The position numbers and the translations under genes were made by a program. This document shows positions 26,601 to 32,849 of a DNA stretch of 64,000 bases, one piece after another. Position 1 is the first letter of the stretch, and each line of letters begins with the position of its first letter. Origin of the DNA: Catenulispora acidiphila DSM 44928 (GTDB taxonomy: Bacteria; Actinomycetota; Actinomycetes; Streptomycetales; Catenulisporaceae). The stretch covers positions 4,588,001 through 4,652,000 of the forward strand of contig NC_013131.1 of the NCBI RefSeq assembly GCF_000024025.1, read 5' to 3'. The notes under the pieces were generated by a model. That model was given only the letters and a program-made list of their open reading frames with translations. It was not told where the DNA came from and searched no databases.

Positions 26601-26627
26601 AAACCCGGCCGACCAGGGTTTTGCGCA
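26595..26627. repeat. Imperfect inverted repeat TGCGTAAAACCC / GGGTTTTGCGCA
   Basis: Arms 26595-26606 and 26616-26627 match at 11 of 12 positions with a 9-nt spacer. It overlaps the right arm of the 23-bp repeat by 6 nt, extending the array of GTGCG-type half sites. The A/T-rich inner part distinguishes it from its GC-rich surroundings. Confidence 0.65.
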
Positions 26628-26774
26628 CGCCTTGCCGCACGCTCAAGCACGCTGCCGCCACGCCTAAAAGATCTTGAAATTGGCTGGCTGGCGCCCGTGC
26701 TCGCGGTCCCGCGCCCGGACGGGATCCTGGGTCGGGCCATGGCCGCGCGCGACGTCGCAAGCCGCGCTCGCGCC

Positions 26775-26807
26775 GTGCGCATTCCGTGCGTATTTCGTGC
26801 GCATTTG
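26775..26807 (+). repeat. Three tandem 11-bp iterons
   Basis: GTGCGCATTCC (26775-26785), GTGCGTATTTC (26786-26796) and GTGCGCATTTG (26797-26807) follow head to tail without a gap. The 11-bp period puts each unit on nearly the same helix face, as in binding arrays for replication or partition proteins. Confidence 0.75.
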
Positions 26808-27070
26808 CTGTCTGAACTGCGGCTAAGCATCCAGCGCACGGGGAAAGCGCGCGGACTGGCCGCATCGGAGCCACGGGTGGCGAGCGCGTCGCGCCCCGAG
26901 CCACGCGACAAGCTCGCCTCTCGGCGGCTCGTCGCACGCGAGGATGGCGGCACGCCGAGGACGCGCGGCTGGACAGGCTCGGACGCGGGCCATGCCGACG
27001 TCGCACGTCATTGCCGCTTTACGCACGCGCCTTTCAGCTCAGCCGCCGGGGAATGCGCATTTCCCCACGG

Positions 27071-27086
27071 TGTGAACTGGATCACA
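27071..27086. promoter_or_regulatory. CRP-like operator TGTGA-N6-TCACA
   Basis: The half sites TGTGA (27071-27075) and TCACA (27082-27086) are separated by exactly 6 nt, the classical CRP/FNR-superfamily spacing. It lies about 90 nt before the first gene of the rightward arm. No CRP-family gene is in the window, so a host regulator would be needed. Confidence 0.45.
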
Positions 27087-27094
27087 TTTTGACT

Positions 27095-27131
27095 TGCGGC
27101 CGAAAATCCGGGGTCTTTTTTGGACTAATGA
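27095..27131. repeat. Right copy of the roughly 37-bp inverted repeat
   Basis: This is the inverted partner of 25672-25709. TTTTTGGACTAATGA (27117-27131) is exact. The hairpin half next to it (CGGCCGAAAATCCGGGG) has lost full pairing, so it is unlikely to terminate well in the rightward direction. The first gene of the rightward arm starts about 40 nt downstream. Confidence 0.65.
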
Positions 27132-27173
27132 AGTAGGTCAGCACGACGCGGTGCCGCACGACGCGAAAACGTC

Positions 27174-27968
27174 ATGACACAGCACCCGCACAGCGCCCCG
27201 GGAACCCTCGGCGACGCGCATCCCGGCACCAGCGGCCGGAGTACTGAAAGCACCAATCGTCCCGCCAGGCGGCAGCGGATCCGCGGCTGCGGAGTCCCGC
27301 CGAACGTCTGGTTCGCCCCTCACCCCGACACCCGCCAGCCCACCGAAGACACCGGCTCCCAGACCCCCGACTGGGTGCTCGCCGAGATCATCCGCCAGTT
27401 CACTACGCCCGACCAGAACTACCTCGTCAGCCACCTCGCCTACCCGGGCTGTCTGGGCGGCAATACCGGCTTCAGCCACATCCCCGGCTTCGTGCCGATC
27501 GACGATCCGGTTGCGGCGGCGAACGCCGACTTCTATAGGCGCTACGCCCTGCACGTCGTGACCCCGGTGCCCTCCGATGGCGACTGCGGCGGGGAGCGAC
27601 GCTGGCACGGATCCACCCCCGCACAGGCGTACCTCGCACGCCTGGAACACAAGACCAAGGACGCCCGGGACCACCTGGAAGTCGGCGGGATCTTCGCCGT
27701 CCTGGTGCCCCGGCCCCGCCCCGGTGCGGACTTCGCCGACGACACCGGAGCCGTCATCGCCGCGGCGCGCGACGCGGGCCTGGACTACCTGCAGCACATC
27801 GCCGTGGTCGACGCCTTCATCGACGACGAGGGGATCACGCCGACCCTCGCCGAGGCCGATCTGGACGCCTTCTACTCCGCCCGCGCGGCGGGACTTCCGG
27901 TCCACGCCCGCGCCCATCAAGACCTGCTCATCTTCCGCAAGCCCGAACAGGACGACGACCTTGACTGA
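27174..27968 (+). CDS. Methylase-fold protein lacking catalytic motifs
   Basis: 264 aa, first gene of the rightward arm. The C-terminal half (AGLDYLQHIAVVDAFIDDEG, then VHARAHQDLLIFRKP) parallels the C-terminal half of the next gene's DNA methylase (LQPIERCLALIAGVRDRQLV, MHLIVAEDVLLFQAP). There is neither a GxG SAM motif nor a DPPY/SPPY motif. It looks like an inactive or specificity-type partner of that methylase. The stop overlaps the next start by 8 nt, so the two are probably made together. No strong ribosome site precedes the ATG, and the start could be further in, near the VWFAPHPDTR segment. Confidence 0.55.
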   Translation: MTQHPHSAPGTLGDAHPGTSGRSTESTNRPARRQRIRGCGVPPNVWFAPHPDTRQPTEDTGSQTPDWVLAEIIRQFTTPDQNYLVSHLAYPGCLGGNTGFSHIPGFVPIDDPVAAANADFYRRYALHVVTPVPSDGDCGGERRWHGSTPAQAYLARLEHKTKDARDHLEVGGIFAVLVPRPRPGADFADDTGAVIAAARDAGLDYLQHIAVVDAFIDDEGITPTLAEADLDAFYSARAAGLPVHARAHQDLLIFRKPEQDDDLD

Positions 27969-28950
27969 CAGCACCACCACCGCCCCGACCGGCCGCACCC
28001 CGGCCCGCAGCCTGTCGGGGATACCCACCTCGATCTGGGTCACCGCGCAGCGCAACTCCCGCGCCCAGCGCACCGGCCGCTACACCCCGGACTCGGTCGC
28101 GCACCCGGCCAAGATGCTCCCGGACATCGCCGCCTACGCCATCTCCACCTACACCCAGCCTGACGATCTGGTCGTCGACCCGATGTGCGGAATCGGCACC
28201 ACCCTGGTCGAGGCGCTGCACCTCGGACGGCGCGCCCTGGGCGTGGAGTACGAGGCCCGCTGGGCCAAGTACGCCGAGGCCAACATCGCCCTGGCCCGCG
28301 CCCAGGGAGCCGTCGGCACCGATGCGAAAGTGATCCGCGCGGATGCCCGCAAGCTGGCGAAGGTCGCGCCGCCGGAACTGCTCGGAACCGCCGCCCTGGT
28401 CATCACCTCCCCGCCCTACGGCGCGGCGGTCCACGGCCAGATCAAGGCCACCGCCGAGACCGGCGAGAAGGGCGTGCAGAAGTTCGACTACCGCTACTCC
28501 ACCGACCGCGGGAACCTCGCCCACGTCGGCCGCGAGGAACTGGTCGCCGGCTTCGCCCAGATCCTGTCCGGCTGCCGGGAACTGCTGCGCCCCGGCGGCG
28601 TGGTCGCGGTGACCGCCCGGCCCTGGCGGGAGCACGGGGAACTGGTCGATCTGCCCTCGGAGGTCATCGCCGCCGGGGTGGCGGCGGGCCTGCAGCCGAT
28701 CGAGCGGTGCCTGGCCCTGATCGCCGGAGTCCGCGACCGGCAGCTGGTCACCCGGCCGAGCTTCTTCCAGCTCGCGAACATCCGCCAGGCCCGCGCCGCC
28801 GGCGTCCCGATGCACCTGATCGTGGCGGAGGATGTCCTGCTGTTCCAGGCGCCGGGACCGGCTCTCGACGGCCCTGAAACCGAGCCTGGCCGCGCCTGGA
28901 AGCAGGCCGACGGCGACGGCGGTTCGGGCGAGATTCCGGAGATCGTGTGA
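27961..28950 (+). CDS. DNA methyltransferase (SPPY type, N4-C or N6-A)
   Basis: 329 aa from a TTG at 27961 that overlaps the preceding gene. SAM motif I is VVDPMCGIGTTLVEAL near residue 60 and the catalytic motif is VITSPPYG near 145. The C-terminal Rossmann part has LLRPGGVVAVTARPW near 210. SPPY is most common in N4-cytosine methylases, but N6-adenine activity is not excluded. It may mark ICE DNA to evade host restriction; no cognate nuclease is nearby, so it is probably an orphan methylase. The stop overlaps the next start (GTGA). Confidence 0.8.
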   Translation: MTDSTTTAPTGRTPARSLSGIPTSIWVTAQRNSRAQRTGRYTPDSVAHPAKMLPDIAAYAISTYTQPDDLVVDPMCGIGTTLVEALHLGRRALGVEYEARWAKYAEANIALARAQGAVGTDAKVIRADARKLAKVAPPELLGTAALVITSPPYGAAVHGQIKATAETGEKGVQKFDYRYSTDRGNLAHVGREELVAGFAQILSGCRELLRPGGVVAVTARPWREHGELVDLPSEVIAAGVAAGLQPIERCLALIAGVRDRQLVTRPSFFQLANIRQARAAGVPMHLIVAEDVLLFQAPGPALDGPETEPGRAWKQADGDGGSGEIPEIV

Positions 28951-29207
28951 GCGCCGGAGCCGAGATCTGCCAGGGCCGACCTGCGCTGTGCCCGCGCTGC
29001 GAACACGACCTCATCGACGACCCCGCCGGGCCCTGGTGCCGCACCTGCCACACCGCCCAGACCGGGGCCCGACGGCACGGCCCGTGCCCGATCCCGGCGA
29101 CCGCGACCGGCAACACCCCGCGCACGAAGGGACTGCGGCTGTGCCGGGCTCACGCCCGCCGTCTGGTCGATCGCGGCGGCCCCGACGCCGTTGTCCGCGA
29201 CACCTGA
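28947..29207 (+). CDS. Small zinc-ribbon protein, 86 aa
   Basis: The GTG start overlaps the methylase stop by 4 nt. Two CxxC knuckles (CPRC near residue 15 and CRTC near 31) spaced by 13 residues form a typical zinc ribbon. The C-terminal half is basic (LRLCRAHARRLVDRGG). Coupling to the methylase suggests a DNA-binding helper, but this is inference. No family recognised. Confidence 0.6.
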   Translation: MSAGAEICQGRPALCPRCEHDLIDDPAGPWCRTCHTAQTGARRHGPCPIPATATGNTPRTKGLRLCRAHARRLVDRGGPDAVVRDT

Positions 29208-29321
29208 CACCGCCGTAACTCCTTGACCTGTCCAGCCCGTGAAGGAGCGCGCAGGCACCGCCTGATCCGACCCCAGAACCCCCGCCCCAATGCACCCCGC
29301 ACCGCCCGCAAGGAGCACCAC

Positions 29322-30074
29322 TTGATCCGCCGCACCACCCTCGGCACGACGGCCGCCGCCGTCGCCACCGCCGGCCTGCTGGCCGCCTCGCTGTCCGCCT
29401 GCGGCAGTGACCACCGCCCCGCCCCGGCAGGACGTCCCAGCCACGCGTCCGCCCCGGCGACCGGGACACCGTCCACGGCCTCGACACCGTCGGGACCGAC
29501 CGGTCCGGCGCTGCGCGCCGTGCTCCCCACGAAGGCGGACCTGGCTGCCGGGATCAACGTCTCCGGTGTCTACGACACCGGTACGCAGTTCACCGCCGAG
29601 ACCGACCTTCCGGCCCCGTCGCTGCCGACCGCCGACTGCACCGCCGCCCCCGCGATCGACGCCGACGTCCTCACCGGCGACTACCGCGCTGCCTACGCCA
29701 GCGAGGAACTCGACAACGCCGGCAACTCCCTGCAGCTCGTGGTCGCCGCGACCAACCCCGGCGACGCGGCCAAGCAGCTCGCCGAGATCCGCGCCTTCGC
29801 CAATCGCTGCGCCAGCTTCGCCGCGCCGGACTCTGCCGGCCTGTCCGTCGGCGGCACCGTCGCGCTGGACTCGTTCGCCGGAATCGGCGACGAGGCAATC
29901 CGCATCCGGGTCGCCGCCGCCGGACCGGACGCGGCGAAGTACTCCCAGCCCGAGGTCCTCCTCGTCCGCGTCGGCGACACGATCGCCGCCGTCTCCGACG
30001 CCGACCAGACCCGCAACGAGGCCGCCACCGTCTCGGCCGCCCGGCTCCTGGCCGACCGCCTCACCGGCAAGTAG
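29322..30074 (+). CDS. Lipoprotein with PknH-C/sensor-like extracellular domain (copy 1)
   Basis: The TTG at 29322 has AAGGAG 7 nt upstream; 250 aa. The N-terminus is a lipoprotein signal (TTAAAVATAGLLAASLSAC, lipobox ASLSAC). After a Ser/Thr/Pro linker (about 30-60) comes a globular domain with two spaced cysteines (ADCTAAP, NRCASFA) and repeats of LVVAATNPGDAAKQLAEIRA. The fold resembles the PknH-C-like sensor domain found on many actinobacterial lipoproteins. An ICE-borne surface lipoprotein could act in mating-pair contact or entry exclusion. Confidence 0.7.
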   Translation: MIRRTTLGTTAAAVATAGLLAASLSACGSDHRPAPAGRPSHASAPATGTPSTASTPSGPTGPALRAVLPTKADLAAGINVSGVYDTGTQFTAETDLPAPSLPTADCTAAPAIDADVLTGDYRAAYASEELDNAGNSLQLVVAATNPGDAAKQLAEIRAFANRCASFAAPDSAGLSVGGTVALDSFAGIGDEAIRIRVAAAGPDAAKYSQPEVLLVRVGDTIAAVSDADQTRNEAATVSAARLLADRLTGK

Positions 30075-30139
30075 CACCCGCCCGAACTCCGGCCCGATCC
30101 CGCTCCCACCGCTGCCGCAACTCCCGCAAGGAGAACTGC

Positions 30140-30892
30140 TTGAACCGCCGCACCACCCTCGTCAAGACCGCCGTCTACCTCGCCGCCGCCGGCACGATCA
30201 CCGCAGGTGTCAGCGCCTGCGGGAGCAGCCACCCGGCCGCGCGCTCCGGCACCGCCGCAACGGCTGTGAAGAGTCCGGCAACCAGTACGGCACCGGACCT
30301 GACCGCCACCGGCACCGCCCTGAAGGCGCTGCTCCCGGCTGGCGCCGACCTCGCCTCCGCCGTCACCGTCACCGACGCCGCCGACAGCGGCCAGAACTGG
30401 ACCGACCCCGACGCGCTACCGGCCCCTGCCCTGGTCGGCGCCGACTGCCTCGTCGTCCCACAGATCACCGCCGACGAGGCCACCGCGGACTACCGCGCCG
30501 CCTACGCCCAGGAGACCCTGGCCGCGCACGGCGTGCCCATCGCGCAGATCGTGCTCGCTGCCACCAACCCCGGCGACGCCGCCCGCCAGATCGCCGAAGT
30601 CCAGTCGCTCACCGAGCGCTGCCAGACCTTCAACGCCCCCAACGCCAACGGCGCGAGCGTCGGCGGAGCCGTCTCCGCCACGGAGATCTCGCACCTGGGC
30701 GATCAGGCGCTGGACGTCCGCATCACCGCCACCGGCCCGGACGCCGCGAAGTACCAGCAACCCGAGCTGATCCTGGTGCGCGTCGGCGACAAGCTCGCCG
30801 TCATCAGCGACGCCTACCCGGACGCCGACAACGGCTCGGCGCTCAAGGCCGCCACGGTGCTGGCCGCGCGCCTGACCGGCCAGCCGGTCTAA
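30140..30892 (+). CDS. Lipoprotein with PknH-C/sensor-like extracellular domain (copy 2)
   Basis: A tandem paralogue of the gene 66 nt upstream, with the same length (250 aa), TTG start and architecture. The signal ends at lipobox GVSAC near residue 29, followed by a linker and a domain with ADCLVVP and ERCQTFN cysteines and IVLAATNPGDAARQIAEVQS. The two copies share motifs throughout but clearly diverged, so the duplication is not recent. A strong hairpin lies just downstream, closing this pair. Confidence 0.7.
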   Translation: MNRRTTLVKTAVYLAAAGTITAGVSACGSSHPAARSGTAATAVKSPATSTAPDLTATGTALKALLPAGADLASAVTVTDAADSGQNWTDPDALPAPALVGADCLVVPQITADEATADYRAAYAQETLAAHGVPIAQIVLAATNPGDAARQIAEVQSLTERCQTFNAPNANGASVGGAVSATEISHLGDQALDVRITATGPDAAKYQQPELILVRVGDKLAVISDAYPDADNGSALKAATVLAARLTGQPV

Positions 30893-30904
30893 CCCACCTC
30901 GCCC

Positions 30905-30945
30905 CCCGGCCGGACCACCGGCCCACCCCTCGGGGTCCGGCCGGG
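30905..30945 (+). terminator. Hairpin terminator after the lipoprotein pair
   Basis: Twelve-bp arms (CCCGGCCGGACC at 30905-30916 and its complement at 30934-30945) enclose a 17-nt loop, 13 nt beyond the stop. A pyrimidine-rich tail follows (CCTTCCTCCCTGCCTT) rather than a pure T-run, so termination may be partial. Confidence 0.5.
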
Positions 30946-30996
30946 CCTTCCTCCCTGCCTTCCGCATCCTGCATTTCGACCATCTTGGAGTCGTCC

Positions 30997-31884
30997 TTGA
31001 CCGCGCTCGCCGCCGCCCGTCCCGCCATCGTCCGAACCCTGGCCGCCACTCTCGGTTTGACCGCCGTGTGGGGCCTGGTCTCCGGACTCACGCAGCACCA
31101 CTTCGCATACGCCTGCCTGTTGGTCGGCCTCGTCCTCGCCCGCTGCCTGACCAAGGCCCCGGCACCGCGCACCGCCCTGCTCCCGGTGATCGCCGCCGCC
31201 CTGGCCTTCGCCGTCGGATTCGTCGGCGACTTCCTGGCCGTGGCCATCCAGCTGTGGGTCCACTACGACATCCCGGCCGGCGTCATCTTCGACCACTCCG
31301 GCGAGCTGTTTAGCAACGTCGCCGACGGCCACTCCGCGATGGACTGGATCTTCTTCCTGCTCGCCGCGATCGCCGCCGCCGGCCTGACCGCCGGCCGCCA
31401 ACTGTCCGGCGCCGACCCCTTCACCCGGGCGACCTCGACCTCGTCGGCGGCTGACCGGGAGTCCTCCGCCTCACCGGCCGCCATCTGCGACTTCCGCTCT
31501 GAACCGGCGGCCCAGGCGCCGCCGCGCCCACCCCGATTCCCTCTTGAACAGGACTCCCATGGCCTTCGACACCGACGCCTACATCCGCGACCTCGCCGCC
31601 GTCCACGGCCTGGCCCCCAAGGCCGGCGACACCGACCGCGCCGACCTCACCAGCCGCGCGGTGCGCGCCGAACTGGAGGACATCAAGACCCGCACCCAGG
31701 CCCTGCACGACTGGTCGGCGGCCGTCGTCGCCGACCACGACGCCGCCAAGCCCCACACCGCCGAAACCGCCGCCGTCGGTGCCGCGGCGCGCCGTTCCCG
31801 GCCCGCACGCCGCCGTGCCGCCGCCCGCCCGTCCGCGCGGCCCCAGCGCTAGCCACGACCCGCCACCCCTCAGGAGACCTATGA
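30997..31884 (+). CDS. Small polytopic membrane protein with suspicious C-terminal overrun
   Basis: TTG 30997 has GGAG upstream. The first 160 residues are a clear membrane protein, with about four spans (AIVRTLAATLGLTAVWGLVS, FAYACLLVGLVLARCL, LLPVIAAALAFAVGFVGDFL, DWIFFLLAAIAAAGLTA). After about 31540 the frame turns Arg/His/Pro-rich and overlaps the next gene by almost 300 nt, ending in an ATGA overlap with the PAPS-reductase-like gene. The genuine protein probably ended near 31540 and lost its stop by an indel, or the tail is truly translated. Function unknown. Confidence 0.5.
   Translation: MTALAAARPAIVRTLAATLGLTAVWGLVSGLTQHHFAYACLLVGLVLARCLTKAPAPRTALLPVIAAALAFAVGFVGDFLAVAIQLWVHYDIPAGVIFDHSGELFSNVADGHSAMDWIFFLLAAIAAAGLTAGRQLSGADPFTRATSTSSAADRESSASPAAICDFRSEPAAQAPPRPPRFPLEQDSHGLRHRRLHPRPRRRPRPGPQGRRHRPRRPHQPRGARRTGGHQDPHPGPARLVGGRRRRPRRRQAPHRRNRRRRCRGAPFPARTPPCRRPPVRAAPALATTRHPSGDL
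31559..31852 (+). CDS. Hypothetical protein, 97 aa
   Basis: ATG 31559 has AGGAC upstream. The product starts MAFDTDAYIRDLAAVHGLAP, is acidic and helical through residue 65 (RAVRAELEDIKTRTQALHDW), and ends with an Arg/Ala-rich tail. The acidic residue mix and GC-rich third codon positions favour this frame over the overlapping tail of the membrane gene. Family not recognised. Confidence 0.55.
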   Translation: MAFDTDAYIRDLAAVHGLAPKAGDTDRADLTSRAVRAELEDIKTRTQALHDWSAAVVADHDAAKPHTAETAAVGAAARRSRPARRRAAARPSARPQR

Positions 31885-32849
31885 CCACACAGCACCACCA
31901 GAACAGCCCCCACCCGACCAAGCCCCCCACGATCCAAGCCCTCTCCATGGGGGCCGGAGTGCAAAGCTCGGCACTCCTTCTGATGTCCGCCCAGGGACTG
32001 CTACCCAAGCTCGATTACGCCGCCTTCGCCGACACCGGCTGGGAACGCCCCGAGACCTACGCCGCCCTGGACCGGCTGGAGAACGAGGTCGCCAAGCCCG
32101 CCGGAATCGAGATCGTCCGCCTGTCAGCCGGCGACATCCGCCGCGACGCGCTCGACCCGAACTCACGGTTCTCCACGATGCCGATGTTCATCAAGAACCG
32201 CGACGGCTCCAAAGGCATGCTGCGCAGGCAATGCACCTCCACCTACAAGATCAAGATCTTGCTTGCGGAGGCCCGCCGACGCCTCGGGGCCGAGGTCTTC
32301 GACGACGGGCGCATCGGCCGCGTCAAGCGCAGCCAGCACCTGAACATGTGGGTCGGAATCAGCTCCGATGAGTTCCACAGGGCCAAGGACTCCGGCGTGA
32401 AGTACGCCGTCAACACCTTCCCCCTGCTCGAGCTGGGTCTCACCCGCGCCGACACGCAGGCGTACCTCGACTCCCACGGGTTCGCGGCCGTGTCCAAGAG
32501 TGCGTGTGTTGGGTGCCCTTACACCTCAAACGCTGGCTGGAGAAATCTGAGGGACAACCACCCCGAGCAGTGGAACCAGGCCGTCGAGTTCGACCACGCC
32601 ATCCGCGAAGGCTCCGCCCGCGCCAACGCCAATGGCCGGCCGCTGCTCGGCCAGGCGTTCCTACACCCCTCGCTGCAGCCGCTGGACTCCGCGTCGATCG
32701 ACGCCCCGCCCAAGCGCCGACACCTGCGCCTCGTCGGCGCCGACGAAGCCGACAACTGGGAGGACGGCGACCCCGACGGCTGCTCACCGTGGGCCTGCCG
32801 CTCCGGACGACCGGAGACCCCGCCGGGCTCCTCGGAGGTGGCCGCTTGA
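31881..32849 (+). CDS. PAPS-reductase-like (adenine nucleotide alpha-hydrolase superfamily) protein
   Basis: 322 aa; CAGGAG precedes ATG 31881. The N-terminus has the superfamily loop SMGAGVQSSALLLMSAQG near residue 22 and FADTGWERPETYA near 55. Cysteines occur in LRRQCTSTYKI near 118 and SACVGCPYTSNAGW near 213, reminiscent of the iron-sulphur ligands of DndC and phage PAPS-reductase-like proteins. It lacks the full assimilatory reductase motif set. Found beside a C5 methyltransferase, it may take part in DNA or nucleotide modification. It overlaps the methyltransferase start by 4 nt (TTGA). Confidence 0.7.
   Translation: MTTQHHQNSPHPTKPPTIQALSMGAGVQSSALLLMSAQGLLPKLDYAAFADTGWERPETYAALDRLENEVAKPAGIEIVRLSAGDIRRDALDPNSRFSTMPMFIKNRDGSKGMLRRQCTSTYKIKILLAEARRRLGAEVFDDGRIGRVKRSQHLNMWVGISSDEFHRAKDSGVKYAVNTFPLLELGLTRADTQAYLDSHGFAAVSKSACVGCPYTSNAGWRNLRDNHPEQWNQAVEFDHAIREGSARANANGRPLLGQAFLHPSLQPLDSASIDAPPKRRHLRLVGADEADNWEDGDPDGCSPWACRSGRPETPPGSSEVAA

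Larger units (their letters stand above)
26460..27173. other. Control region between the divergent arms (iterons, operators)
   Basis: About 700 bases without a convincing gene. It contains at least three clusters of an 11-bp motif (GTGCGYATTYC), a 23-bp perfect inverted repeat, a second inverted repeat around GGGTTTT, a CRP-like palindrome and the right copy of the long inverted repeat. Several frames stay open because of GC content, but their translations are Arg-rich. This is the expected site for the divergent promoters and possibly a replication or segregation locus. Confidence 0.6.

Noticed and set aside
26473-27092. Several overlapping frames in the control region, including peptides starting MRISCV
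   Set aside because: They are translations of the 11-bp iterons and GC-rich filler; frames on both strands are equally open and none has a ribosome site.
31881-32849. A phosphorothioation (Dnd/Ssp) system
   Set aside because: Only a DndC-like protein is present; no DndA, D, E or restriction partners were seen nearby.
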